Assembly: GCA_027946555.1 (NCBI GenBank)
Contig: JAPEVC010000017.1
Span: forward strand, 124,001-188,000
DNA: 64,000 nt
Source: Gnomoniopsis sp. IMI 355080
Lineage: Eukaryota > Ascomycota > Sordariomycetes > Diaporthales > Gnomoniaceae
Reading direction: 5' to 3'
A model generated the notes under the pieces. It saw only the letters and a program-made list of their open reading frames with translations. It searched no databases and had not been told where the DNA came from. The position numbers and the translations under genes are program-made. Shown here in pieces: positions 46,250-58,477 of this stretch. Every line of letters begins with the position of its first letter. Positions within the stretch are counted from its first letter, which is position 1.

Positions 46250-46521
46250 TCAAATGCCTCCACCGCTTCGATCGACAGAAACATAGTAATTGTCATTTGA
46301 CATGCGCTGGGCCAGCTCGTTCTTCTTCATTGACAAGGCTTGGTACTTGACGCCGAGACCGACGCCGACGGCGGTGACGGCGAGCAAGACAAGGCGAGGG
46401 TGGCGAGAGCTGGAAGAAAGGCGAAACGTTAGCGGATGTGTGTGTCGACTGGGACAATAGGGGAGGCCACGTACGCAAAGGGGCGAATTGCGCCGCGGTT
46501 GGTGGTCCTGAGGGAGTCCAT
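46250..46521 (-). CDS. Small predicted membrane protein, 68 aa
   Basis: Two minus-strand exons, 46521..46475 and 46409..46250, with a 65-base intron (GTACGT...CTTCCAG, branch GCTAAC). The spliced protein begins MDSLRTTNRGAIRPFASRHP, a basic stretch without acidic residues after position 2. One hydrophobic helix follows (LVLLAVTAVGVGLGVKYQAL, about residues 21-40), then a charged, Asn/Tyr-containing tail ending in GGGI. Arg-rich start plus one helix suggests a mitochondrial inner-membrane or similar small subunit, but I do not recognise the family. The unspliced frame gives a Ser/Pro/Arg-rich protein that looks artificial. Confidence 0.72.
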
Positions 46522-48150
46522 GATTGCTTTGCGAGAGAAGGAGAGTTTTTGTTGTTCAGTACTTGTTGAAGGAGCAACTTTGATATAGTAGTGACTACAC
46601 AGGATAGTAGAGAAGGAGGAGGCAGCTCGACGCTATCTAGCCAAGGGTGTTGTCAAAGTCTATATAGGATGTATCCCACCCGTGCGTCATGAGCTCTGAT
46701 TTCTGTTGGGAAAGTCAGGGACCTGGGGATCGGGGAAGAAGTAAATACCTAGCTAAGCTTTGCTAGTAAAGCCGGGGAAAGCTATAAGACCACACGCGAC
46801 AACTTGCCGCATTCAGGGATAACTAGCATGTTTTGCCCCACGGTATGGGCGCATTCCTGGGGTAGATGCTCTGATATGCTAATGCGGGGGAGAACACGGT
46901 GGGGCTCTCTGCTGGAGAGAGACGGTAGAAGAACAGGGCAGACTGCAGGAAAAGGCCGGACGGGGCCGACGGGACGCGGAGCATATTCCGGGGAATTCTC
47001 GTTGAGCCTTGGTCATGTCGCCAACTCCACATTCATCGGCTTATATGCTATCATGAACAGTTATTTGAGACTTGAGAAGCTTACAACTCCAAAATGGCAA
47101 AGCTCTGCCGTCATGGAAATGTCTCTTGTTTGGAGTTGGGGGAGTAAGTCAGTCGATATCATTTCTACTTGAGAACCTAGGTGACTGATAAAGAGGCGCA
47201 CTAAACGACCGAGTTGGGAATAGCGCAAGAGAGGTACACCTACATAGTACATCTGTACATAGTACTTCTAGGCTGTGGGCCAAGTGCATCCTTCGTATAT
47301 CACAGACAAATTACCTTTACGCCGAATAACGGAGTATATCTTCCTTGGCCTTGAGTTTCCATTTGAGCTGCAACTGTCTACTCCAGATGCATCGGCACCA
47401 AATAGCAATATCTCGCACTCTTCCACGTTCCTGGAGTAGTACGGGACAAACCGATCGCTGCTGTGGCACACACAGCCAATAAACCAAGATGACCTCTGGA
47501 AAGCCTTGACAGAAGAATCAATAAGTTAGAGTCATACAGGACAAAAGTGTCATCTTATTGGATAAGCTTTGATGGAGTTACATGGCTAGTGTGGCTGCGT
47601 TGTAGGCGTGGAGGCGGGTTGGCTGCTGCCTTGTCTTTCTTGTGCACATCACCTGCACTCAGCCTCCATTTCAACATCAGGCTGCCCGTCTTACTTTCAC
47701 CTTAAGTGGCCTTCTTCTCCACATTGAGAACAACATACCTCACAATACAACCATTTATCTACCCTTAACTGGAGCTCTCCTTGATGACCACTCCTCCATC
47801 CTCGGTACTCAACATCAAAAGCCTGGGCATTTCCAGTTCAAGTCACAGGCTTGAACTGCGACTGAGAGTCTTACCAGGAATGAAGCCAGGCTCAACTGAG
47901 TAGTTTTCAGTATAACCTGCAGCTCTATAATTTGGGTAAGTGCTCCAACCTCTCACAAAGTCAACATCATTTCGACACTCAAAGTAGGCATCTTTGGCAA
48001 CAGTCACAAAGCACGTACGAAAGAGAGGGTAGTGACAGGAGGGCCAGCTTCCTTTGCCATGCCTTCAGAGGGCTGCAGCTCTGGAACGCATCTCAGAATG
48101 ATATATATGACTTACACTCATTCTAGGAAACCCAGCACCGTGATCCAGAG
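46522..48150. other. Divergent intergenic region with a probable 5'-UTR intron
   Basis: A GTAAGT donor at 47936 and an acceptor at 48126 (CATTCTAG) would make a 191-base intron in the leader of the 848-aa gene, ending 24 bases before its ATG. Otherwise I see only chance frames. Confidence 0.45.
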
Positions 48151-50753
48151 ATGTCTGACCACCCACCTATAACACCCTCCACCTCGAAATTTGTGGAGGA
48201 CCTCGATACAACCATAGACGCCCCCCCTCCACTATCAGCTGTCCTCTCAGAGTTCAGTCAGCGCCAAGTGGAGCGAGCGATTGCGGCATCGCTCGAAACG
48301 TTCATGCCGTCGACTGTGGATCAAGAAACCCGTAAACCTGAGCTCATATATGCGAAGCGTCTTCATGATATCGACCTCTGGAAGACGCAAGACAGCTACA
48401 TCAAAGGCAGCACCAATAATGGTAACGTTCTGCTTCTGGTCGAATTCCCAAAATCCAGATCGGCTGTTAGCTGCCGCTTCACATCCTTCAAACAAGGCAG
48501 GATCCGCTTGACCTACGAGCAGGTCTTGTCCACAGGTTCCGACCTTTTGGCTGGCCTTCTGGTCAACGAGAGACACCAACGTCGTGCTAAGAAAGCAGCC
48601 GCGCCCCTCCCAGAAGGCGTGGGCTTTGTCTTGGATCTCTCACCAATCACCGATGAGGATGATCATATCATTGCCCTCCAGTTGCTGAGCGCTCCACGTG
48701 CTGTTCAGCTTTGGCACAGATCGATGGCCTTAGGCGCATCGCCTTTGGCAGTAGCCGGTCATGACGACGTCTGCACTTGTCTCGTGCCCTTGGACGAGCC
48801 ATATCCCTTTGCCACACCTCCAGCATCTATCAAGAGTGAAGATGGAAATTTCTGCATTCTGGATACCCACGAGTGGCCATTGGAGGAGAATCGCAAGATT
48901 GACGACTTCTGTACGACACGATGGGCCGCCAATACGCTCCGTCTCTTTCGAGCCATCTCGATGCCACCCGGTCAGAAGGACCTTGTCATTGACTCAGCCC
49001 CTCGCATGTGGACCATGGTAGGCTTGTTTGCGAAGCTGGAGATGACCAATTACGATATACTGGTGAGACTCCCCGTTCCCTGATCCTGACCTCACGATTA
49101 GGCTCATACGGACAACAGCGGGATGAAGTCGTCGCCTGGTTCAATGCCGACATGAACCATGCATTCGTGGAGCTCTTTCCAGAAGAGACCCTCCATATCG
49201 GCCATATCTTACAGACCCCTCTGCTGTCCGAACCGGCCTTCCGCATCCTCGTCAACGAACGAGCCTTGGAGCTCGCAGGAGGTCAGCCCCGTTCGCAGCC
49301 CACGACGACTCTTTTCGGCCGGCGATGTTCTGAATTCACTGGTACCGATATTGCGGAATCCATCTCGCGGATGATAGAGCACGCATCCTGTGCGATGGCG
49401 GAGAGATACAAGAATGCTCTGGATAAACTCTGCGGCGACAATGGACTTGACCTCCTCGGTGTCCCGGAGTGGCAAGAGCTCCGTGCGCTGGATCAAAAAA
49501 TCCCAAAGAAAAGTAAGGACATCAAGATTCGGGATGTTCGTGTGGCCTATGACAAAATGATTGATATGGTTCGACAAATGCTTCGAGAATCAGTCGAAAG
49601 AAGAATCGCGCACGGAAGTGAACACCCTCCCACTGACTGCGTTGAGCACTTCCGTCTCCAACGCCTGACAGTCGATCGTATTGAGGAGAAGCGTGCTCTC
49701 TCGGTACCTAAGAAAGACCTGTCGACCACTCAATCCTTCCACAAAGTATACAACAGTCTGAATCGCTACCAACGTGCCCTGACGCCATTTGTTTGGCACA
49801 GTCTCATAGCAATGGCGGACGATCGTGACTGGTCAGGCCTGGTCGGCAAGGAACTGGCAGTCAAAAGCATGAGGGACTTCAGGGTCAAATTCGACATAGC
49901 CCGGCGCGAGGGCAAGCTTCTCGGTGTTATGATTCCTGACTTGCAGTGGTCAATCACTTATGGATATTGCAAAGAACTCTTCAAGAATATCATGGAGAAG
50001 CTGAAGGACTACGTGTCACCATTGGTCACTCGGGATGAGCACTCTTTCATCCACACAATGACCCCTTACCTGGTTCTCGCCTTGGACGACCATGAGATGA
50101 ATTTCCTGCGCCTCGCTGACGATGAAAGTACCTTCCAAACCGAAGCGCCCGAGACCGACCTGGGGCCTTCTGGTCCCGGCCCTGCGTTTCACACCGGCCA
50201 GACCGTCCCCAGCGTTTCCGACTTGGACTTTGAACAGCTTGCACTTGAGTCCGTAGATGGCAGTGTCAGCACTATTGGTGGATCGCTGGCTGTCCAGGAT
50301 GGTATCTCGACCGTCTACAACCGCAATCGCGTCCTGGCGCGCTCTGCTGCCCCCTCGGTAGCGTCTGAGCAGTTCACTGATGGTGATGCTATGAGCGTTG
50401 ACTACGCGGAGGCTGAGTACGAGGTCCCGGCCGATCACCAGACTCGCGGTCAATCTCTTGCGCACATGGTGGAGCAAATGAATGATGAGGACGAGTATGA
50501 TTTGGAGAGTCTGGACTTGGATCTGGATGGAGATTCTGACTCTAATACTATTATGGGTGATGATGATGAGGTTGAAGCTGAAACAGGTGGGGATCCTCGC
50601 GCTTTGGAAGAGTCTAATATAAATACGGAGACCGCCCACTCTGGTCCTCTTGCACAAAAGGATGAAGATGAGGCGGATTGGTCCGAGGGCTTCGAGGACA
50701 GCGATTTCGAAGTTATCAAGGAAGATGAGGCTATTTCAACGAGCACCAAATAG
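48151..50753 (+). CDS. Hypothetical fungal protein, 848 aa, acidic C-terminus
   Basis: Exons 48151..49062 and 49119..50753 (56-base intron GTGAGA...CAACAG, phase 0). Not recognised. The first 600 or so residues look folded, with mixed charged and hydrophobic composition: FVLDLSPITDEDDHIIALQLL, WHRSMALGASPLA, HEWPLEENRKIDDFCTTRWAANTLRLFRAI, IGHILQTPLLSEPAFRILVNERALELAGG and the Arg/Lys-rich CVEHFRLQRLTVDRIEEKRAL. The last 200 are disordered, with long Asp/Glu runs (DEDEYDLESLDLDLDGDSDSN). No signal peptide or membrane helix. The unspliced reading stops at 49081, so the intron is needed to link the two open stretches. Convergent with the TAP42-like gene. Confidence 0.78.
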
Positions 50754-51359
50754 TGTATATCTGGTATGGCTAAGCTGTTGTGGTCATCGCTATGATGCTG
50801 AAAGCAGGCGCCGATAGAAGTCCAAGCAGGAGCTTGAGTCTCGGGGCTTACGGCCTACAAACGTGGTTTGCAAGTCCCCGTATGGGTTAGTTTGTCAGAA
50901 AGCTTCGCGTTTGCATATGTGCACAGGGCTGAAGGTCTTTGGAATAGCGTCCACCAGAGGTAACATATTTCTAGTCCGAGCGACTATATGATTTAGGAGT
51001 CATCATTTTGCAGTTTGCAACGACAAGTTCCTGCATGAATAGAGAATACCAAATGCCATGAAATCAATATTATAAGAAGTGCAGATATATACCCTTTGAG
51101 GGATCTTTCCTTGTTCGCTTTAGTTCTGCACCTAGCTGACGGTTTGGGAAACTGCTGAATGATGGCAACTGACAATACATCGGTGGCATGAACTACGCAA
51201 ATTGGCATTGCAGTGTGATCTAGTGCATCGTGTCCCACCATATGTACATGTACACTTCACATGTCCCTTTCGAGCTTCGTGTGCAGATCGTCAAATTCCG
51301 TCTGTAAAGCACGTGTAGATACACTTGGTGAACAAATAGATGTTGCGTTGCCAGACACA
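50754..51359. other. Convergent intergenic region
   Basis: 3' flanks of the 848-aa and TAP42-like genes. GTACATGTACACTTCACATGT near 51244 contains short palindromes. No gene seen. Confidence 0.5.
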
Positions 51360-52460
51360 TCAACCTCGGTTCAACGTATTCCCGCTCCCCTTCGCATTCG
51401 ATTCTGTAAATTCATCCCACGCTCTTGCCTTCATAGTCTCCGCGTCCGCCTTCTCTTCGTCATCCTCATCTGGCTCCGGCCGGTGCCAGCTTGCCTCTCC
51501 GCCGCCTTCGATAATTCCACCACGCCGCTTCTCCTCGTCCAGGTATTCATCGATGCTCATTGTTGGTAGGTTGTGACCGGGCCTGAATACCTGTTTTGCC
51601 AAGTCCTGCCTCGTACCGACAATCGTGAACGGCTGTAATGGTTTACCCTCCTTGCTCAGTATGGGTCCGTTGAAGCTTTGCAAGCGTTTGAAAGGCCTGT
51701 CCAACCGCTCGGAGTAGCCATCCTGCCGCAAAGTCTCCTGTCGCCGCCTCTCGTCCTCTTCCACGGTGCTTGATTGGGGTATTAATGGTTCTGGTGCCTG
51801 TGCCAGCAGCTCTACCTCCCGGTTCATCGACTCGAGCTGCTGGAAGGTAAGGTGTACGCTCAGCGCCAGGTTGGCCAGATGGACGCTCCGTACCGTCTCG
51901 TCGCCTCCGCCGCTTCCATCCGCCGCGTCTGGGTCCCCATATGCCGGGTTCTGGCGCAAGTAGGCGAGTTTTTGCTTCAGCGCCTGTTCTGCCTTGAAGT
52001 TTGAGATCTTGGAGTTACGGCGCACCGCAGGGTCGGAGGAGGGAGTTGTGGAGAAAGTGGACGGGCTCTCGGTGTACGACTCGAGCATTTTGGAGTATTG
52101 GGGTTGGAGCAAGCTGTAGCTATCGAGGGCGAAGAGGAAGCGCTCGTAGCAGTGACGCGCCCTCTCGAGGAGTTCTCTGCGCTCTCTTGGTGTTGTGGCG
52201 GGAATTTTCTGGATGAGCTCGGCGAGGTAATACTGTACAAGCAAGTAGGGCAACTCGTTGGTGGAGAGATCCTCAAGGGACTCATTTGGGCTGAAGATGC
52301 GCAGCTGGCCGATCAGCTCGAGGCACTCGGTGTAGTCGTCGATGGCGTTAGTGAGGACGTCGCGGTAGCTGGGTTCCGTCACTTCGTAGGCTCCCTCAAG
52401 CGCAAGGCGACGGTCTTCGGCCTGCGCGAAGACGGTTTTGAGGGACTTGGATTCGTCCAT
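51360..52460 (-). CDS. TAP42: TAP42/alpha4-like regulator of PP2A-type phosphatases
   Basis: 366 aa, one exon. The start at 52460 (ACACCATGG) was chosen over an in-frame ATG 60 codons upstream, whose product would not fit the family. The N-terminal half is all-helical (SLKTVFAQAEDRRLALEG; TNELPYLLVQYYLAELIQKI; RRELLERARHCYERFLFALDSY), as in the alpha-alpha repeat fold that binds PP2A catalytic subunits. A conserved family block appears later: RREVELLAQ-type helix, RLDRPFKRLQSFNGPILSKEGKPLQPFTIV, and near the end MSIDEYLDEEKRRGGII with an acidic WHRPEPDEDDEE segment. In yeast Tap42 acts downstream of TORC1 with Sit4 and PP2A. It is divergently transcribed from DCL1 across about 1.1 kb. Confidence 0.93.
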   Translation of the reverse strand: MDESKSLKTVFAQAEDRRLALEGAYEVTEPSYRDVLTNAIDDYTECLELIGQLRIFSPNESLEDLSTNELPYLLVQYYLAELIQKIPATTPRERRELLERARHCYERFLFALDSYSLLQPQYSKMLESYTESPSTFSTTPSSDPAVRRNSKISNFKAEQALKQKLAYLRQNPAYGDPDAADGSGGGDETVRSVHLANLALSVHLTFQQLESMNREVELLAQAPEPLIPQSSTVEEDERRRQETLRQDGYSERLDRPFKRLQSFNGPILSKEGKPLQPFTIVGTRQDLAKQVFRPGHNLPTMSIDEYLDEEKRRGGIIEGGGEASWHRPEPDEDDEEKADAETMKARAWDEFTESNAKGSGNTLNRG

Positions 52461-53576
52461 GGTGTACTGTTGGGATCTCACGCAAAGAAAAGTTACGAGT
52501 ATTTTTGGGGCCTCGATAAGGGAAAGTTGAGATAGCAGAGATAGCAGGGGAGTTCTGAAGTGTGACGTTGAATGGGGAGTACAGTAAGGGTCTTGGGCTT
52601 CCCAGAAGCCTGGGCTAGAATTTCCTGTGAACCAGGGCAATGGCGGGGTAGCTAAAGCTTGGGGAATAGGGTTATCCCTGTAAGTAGGAGGTGTTCAATG
52701 CAGGGGTCAAACTCCCCGAACCCATACCTCTGCAACTCACTAATTCGACCCCAGAGCCTGCTACCACACAACAGCCCCAGAGCTCACTAAGTTTGTTTGA
52801 CAAACAATGACCTCTTTGCTCTTGTTGTCAGTGTTTCTCACTCATTGATTAGCAGGAACTATGGAATTGACGATAATCAACTCCACATCCCCAGCTGCTG
52901 CTCCATATTTCGGGCACTCCGTATGCCAGCAAGAGAAAAGAACATGAGGCATGGTTTGTTGCAGTCCGTGGCTGTGGTCCCCTTCCATCTAGTCAAGCCT
53001 CATAGTCTCGTTGTGCTTTCGACCTTGTGGCCGATACATTTGTTCTTAAACTTCCGAAAGTCAGACTCCTCATAGTCTTGCTTGGCAATACTTTTACTGT
53101 TTCTGCTTGTGGTACCCCGCCCAAAACTTAGAGGGTCACCAACGGAACACACACCTGCAAGCAACTTCCATTTCAGCTCTTGCAATTTGGTCACCACCAG
53201 ACACGCCAGGCTTTCTTCTTTTCCAAAACGCCCCTCCTTTTTTTCCCCTCATTCACCATCTGAGCGTTTTCCTTTGCTCAAAGGTTGTTCATTCTTCTGC
53301 CTTTGACAGGGCCCCTTTGCACTTCTCACCCTTTCCCATACACTTATAAAGGCTCAGTGTTTGGCTTTTCCATTTGGTCCCTGAGCCTCTGCTCCACCTG
53401 CCAATCTCAGGACGGATCGCAGTCATCCTTCTGCCTCATGTCTTCTTGACATTTGAACTCCTCAGCCAGCATATCTTCAACGTCAACGCTTGGCGCGATC
53501 TTGGGGTTGCCTTTACCTACAACCCCCAGATCCTACGTGGCCATCACTCATTCTCAGGTGTGGTGACGATCTCAAA
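52461..53576. other. Divergent intergenic region, TAP42-like / DCL1
   Basis: Shared upstream region of 1.1 kb. The stretch from about 53200 to 53560 is pyrimidine-rich and is likely the DCL1 leader. No RNA gene seen. Confidence 0.5.
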
Positions 53577-56500
53577 ATGGGTGACAAATCACTACCTGCT
53601 TTAGGATCTCCCCGTAGTGCGAAGCTCGATTCACTGGGTGAAGCTCGCACGATGAATTACCGAAGAAACGAGTCAAAGGCAACTGACATCGATACTGATG
53701 TCCACACGTCCTCCAAAACCGGAGCTTCCCCCAAAGATACTGGATCACTTGCTGGTGCTAATGACTATGACACATATGACGATGTCGAGTATCGCAGCGC
53801 TGATGAGGAAGTGACAAGACTAGTGCCTAACGAGCCATCCAAGGCCCGTAAGGTCACTCAAAAGAAGAAGCTCGAGCAAGCCAACTTTGCGAAGTGGCTA
53901 GCGACCAACCGTGGACATCTGACCAAAAAAGCCACAAAGTTTCCCTCTAAGCAAGCGGAATCCCTTCGGTACATGGTCAAGAACTGGGAAGGCGGAGACA
54001 AGATCACTGGTAAAGCCCGGGACTACCAGCTAGAGCTGTTCGAGCGAGCCAAGAACGAAAACACTATCGCAGTCTTGGATACAGGTGAGCCAATTGCCGC
54101 ATTGCATCGCTTCAACTTAGTCTGACCACATTTTCACTCCAGGATCTGGAAAAACCCTGATTGCAGTTCTTCTCCTCGAATATACAATCAATCAAGAACT
54201 TGAGGATAGAAGAAATGGGTTCAGTCGTCGATTGGCCTTCTTTCTTGTTGACAAGGTTGCTCTGGCATTTCAGCAGCAAGCGGTCCTCGATTGCAATCTG
54301 GCCCACTCTAGCGCAGTCTTCTCGGGGGAGTCGGTGAAGTATTCATGGACCAGAGAATTCTGGGCGTCTGAACTCGCGAAACACGAGGTCATTGTCTGTA
54401 CCGCTGAGATCTTGAAACAACTGCTTCAATACGCCTACATTCGCATCGACCAGATCAACCTCCTGATCTTCGACGAAGCCCATCACACCAAAAAGGGTCA
54501 CCCTTACGCAAGGATCATCAAGGACTTTTATGTTGCTGCGAAGCAAGAAGGCTTGAGAATCCCAAAAATCTTTGGCATGACCGCAAGCCCCGTCGATGCC
54601 ATCGTTGATGTGAGACAAGCTGCTACTGAGCTTGAGGGCCTGCTCCACAGCCGTATTGCTACAACTGCGGACCCAGACGCACTAAAGAGAAGTGTTAGCA
54701 AGCCGAAGAAAGAGATTGTTGCCAAATATGCTCCGTTGGGACGCGCAATCGACACACCTCTCACAGGAAGACTGAGGCTACTCATTGGCAATAACAAGGT
54801 CTTCGCAAAGACCTTCAGCTTTGCCGAATCTTCAGGAAGAGAACTTGGGCCGTGGTTCGTTGACAGAATGTGGAAAATGATCTTGGAATCTGATGAGATC
54901 CTAAGACTTGAGGTGAAGACGGAGAGAAACTTCACCAAGGACATGGCGACGGCCGAAGTGGTGGAGAAGCGCAAGTTCGCCGTCCAGTCTGCTCGAGCAC
55001 TGGTCGAGAAACACGAACTTCCAGAGCCTGAGGACAGCCTCCTATCTTCCAAAACACGCCTCCTGATTCAGAATCTCATGAGCCATTTCTCCTGTCAGGA
55101 TACAAAAATCCGTTGTATCGTCTTTGTGGAGAGACGATGGACCGCTAAGCTTCTGACGGATTTCTTTAAGAATTATCGCAACCTACCAGCCCTGAAGGTC
55201 GGCTCGTTGATGGGAGCGAATCAAGTGGATGGGACCTCCGAAACCTCCTTTCGAGAGCAGATCAAGACAATAATCAACTTCAAAAATGGTTCTTTGAATT
55301 GCATTTTCGCCACCTCAGTTGCTGAAGAAGGCCTTGACATTCCGGATTGCAACTTGATCATCAGGTTTGACCTCTGCAAGACTATGATTCAATACATACA
55401 GTCGAGGGGTCGGGCCAGACAGTCCGAATCTACCTACATCCACTTCATCGAGGAAGGCAATGGCGCACACACTCGAAACATGTATCAGAACGCGCAGAAT
55501 GAGAGCTTACTGCGCAAGTTCTGTAATACTCAACCAGAAGACAGATTGCTCAAGGGTAGCGATTACGACATGGAATACTTCCTCAAGAAGGAGAGCAAGC
55601 TGCTGAAGCACACCATTGCAGCTACCGGGGCTAAGCTAACATATCACAATAGCATGACCATTCTGCAGGACTTCAACAATTCCTTGCGTAATCAAGATGA
55701 CTTCGTGGAGGGAATGCCGCTAACTGCCGACTATAGTACCGCCCCTTACGACGGAGGATTTCTCTGCGAAATTACCATGCCCGCAAGTGCTCCGTTCTCC
55801 AATGTCAGGGGTAGGATATACTCCACGAAGCAAGTTGCCAAGTGCTCTGCGGCTTTCGAAGCCTGCTTGAAACTCATCAAGGGAAAGTTCCTGGACGAAA
55901 ATTTGCGGTCCAAGTTCGCCGAGAGACGCCGTCATCTTCTCGCCAACGCGCAGCTGGCGGTGTCTTCGAAAAAGAAGAACAAGTACGACATGCGGCTGAA
56001 GCCTTTGCTCTGGGATGAGCTTGGTATACCTGAGAAGTTGTACGCCACAGTCCTGACTTTGGCTAAACCAAATACCTTGGAGCGCCCGTCACGGCCTTTG
56101 CTCTTTCTCACAAGAAGTCCTCTTCCCCAGATGAGATCGTTCCCCTTGTTCCTGGGATCAGGTGAGAAGGGGTTGTCGTCTGATTTGATTTCCGTGGGTC
56201 TGAGTGTTCCCATACTGCCATCCGAGGAAGATCTGCAGCTTTTCACCAGATTCACACTCAAGATTTTCCATGATCTCTTCAACAAGCGCTACGCAGTCAG
56301 TACTGAGGAAATGTGTTATTTCTTTGCCCCAACCAACAAGACTCATGCCTTCTCAATTTCGGCAATCCAGGATCCTCGGACCGTGATTGATTGGTCCCTC
56401 TTGAACCACGTTCTGAACAACGAGGCTGAAGTTTATACCGGCGAGGAGCCTGATGAATTCTTCAGAGACAAGTATGTCATCGATCCCCACGATGGCTCGC

Positions 56501-58477
56501 GCAGATTCTGGCTGCGCGGCGTCCGCAGGGACTTGAATTGCCAAGATCCTGTCCCAGATGAGGTCGAAATCCAGCCTACATATCGAGAGTGGAGAAAGGG
56601 GGAAGTCGACCACAACATCCTCAACTGGAGCGTCACTTCTTGGAAAGCAACTCGAGAGGCCAGAGAGAAATCCTGGACTGGAAATCAGCCAGTAGTGGTT
56701 GGACTCTACGCATCTCTACGTCGTGACTTCCTGGCAGATATGAAAGAGGACTGCAAGAACAGGTTTTGCTTCTTTGTTCTGGAGCCAATGCGGATCTCAC
56801 CGGTAAATATGAACGTCTATACCTCATCAGAGACCGTTTGCTGACCTTCATTAGTTGGGTGCTGATACCGTGGCGATGGCATATCTCCTGCCTTCCATCA
56901 TTCATTGGATCGAGCAAAATCTCATTGCGCTCGACGGCTGCAAATTGATCAATCTCAACATTCATCCAGATCTGGCCCTCGAGGCTTTCACCCAGGATAG
57001 CGACAATCAGGCGGATAATGAGGACAATAACTCCCTCGAGGCATTTGAGCCAATCAATTTCCAACCTTGCATGGGGAACAATTATGAGCGGCTTGAATTC
57101 CTCGGCGATTCCTTCCTGAAGATGGCCACCACCATTTCGGTGTTCACGCTCATCCCGAACAAAGACGAGTTCGACTACCACTGCGAGAGAATGCTGATGA
57201 TTTGCAATCAGAATTTGTTCAATGTGGCGTTGGAAGTCAAATTGCAAGAGTACATACGTTCCAAGACTTTCGAGCGTGGCACTTGGTATCCCGTCTGGAA
57301 ATTGGACTTTGGAAAGACGCACTTGAAGACCTTGAAACAAATGGACGAGCACCAACTTGCCGACAAGTCTATCGCAGATGTCTGTGAAGCTCTTATTGGT
57401 GCCGCATATATGACTACTAGGAAAGAGAATAACTTCGATATGGCCATTCAGGCTGTCACTCGACTTGTTGACCACAAACGTCATACCATGAAGGTGTGGG
57501 GAGACTACTACGCAGCCTATACAAAGCCAGACTGGCAGGTCGTTGATGCCAACGCTGCTGAGCTGGACATGGCCAAGAAGATTGAAGAAGTCACGGGCTA
57601 CGAATTCAAGTACCCGCGTGTGCTGCGATCCGCGTTCCGTCATCCTTCACGTCCCTACGTTTACGACAAGGTCCCTACCTACCAGCGCTTGGAATTCCTT
57701 GGCGACGCTCTACTCGATATGGCCTGTGTCGACTACCTGTTCCATATTGCTCCGGATAAAGGACCGCAGTGGCTGACAGAACACAAGATGGCGATGGTCT
57801 CCAACCAATTTCTAGGCTGTCTCGCGGTGTCTCTCGGCTTTCACAAGTTCATCCTGCATAGCCACTCTAGTGTGGGAAACCAGATCATGGAATATGTCAC
57901 CGAACTCACTTCAGCGCGGCATGCGGCCGAGGATGCAGCTGAGGCAGCAGGCAAATCGCGATCAGAATATGCACGTGACTACTGGGTCGACGCCTCTCAG
58001 CCACCCAAGTGCATCCCGGACGTACTCGAGGCGTACTTGGGAGCCATTTTTGTTGACTCCGAGTACGATTATTCCACCATCCAGCAGTTTTTCAGCTCGC
58101 ACATGCTTCCATATTTCTCGGACATGCGCATCTACGACACATTTGCCAACAAACACCCTGTGACTTTCTTCACACACCATGTGTTCGAGACCTTTGGCTG
58201 TCACGCCTTTGGTCTGCACTCGGAGGAGATGCCTGTCGCAGACGGGGATGACGTGATGACTGGGCAGACGAAGATTGTCGCTGGCATCTTGATCCACGGG
58301 CAGGTGGTTGAGGGTGCTGTGAGAGAGAGCGGGCGCTATGCCAAGGTTGCCGCCGCCCGAAAAGCGATGGCCAAACTGCAAGACATGACAAAAGAAGATT
58401 TCGTAAAGGAGTACGGTTGTAATTGCAAGCCGAGTGAGGTACCTGAGGACATCAGTGAGAGTGCCACACCTATTTGA
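53577..58477 (+). CDS. DCL1: Dicer-like protein 1
   Basis: RNase III-family enzyme that cuts double-stranded RNA into small RNAs. Exons 53577..54084, 54143..56802 and 56855..58477 give 1596 aa; introns are 58 and 52 bases. The start (CAAAATGG) was preferred to an ATG 87 bases upstream. Order: disordered head; helicase with Walker A GSGKT (170-174, created by splicing intron 1), DEAH (280-283), FGMTASP, ATSVAEEGLDIPDCN and QSRGRARQ; Dicer-dimerisation (DUF283) region about 625-720; a divergent, PAZ-like stretch that I cannot confirm; RNase IIIa (RLEFLGDSFLKMATT, about 1133; CEALIGAAY); RNase IIIb (RLEFLGDALLDMACV, about 1331; VLEAYLGAIF); C-terminal dsRNA-binding-like domain with Cys, His and a final CNC, matching the CHCC zinc site known in S. 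pombe Dcr1. Likely role in silencing and antiviral defence. Confidence 0.96.

Noticed and set aside
52660..52690. TAGGGTTATCCCTGTA resembling a homing endonuclease site
   Set aside because: Only partial likeness to the I-SceI site; no intron or endonuclease frame nearby.
56633..57643. 336-aa minus-strand frame inside DCL1
   Set aside because: Lies antisense to the RNase III region, which is unmistakably coding on the plus strand.
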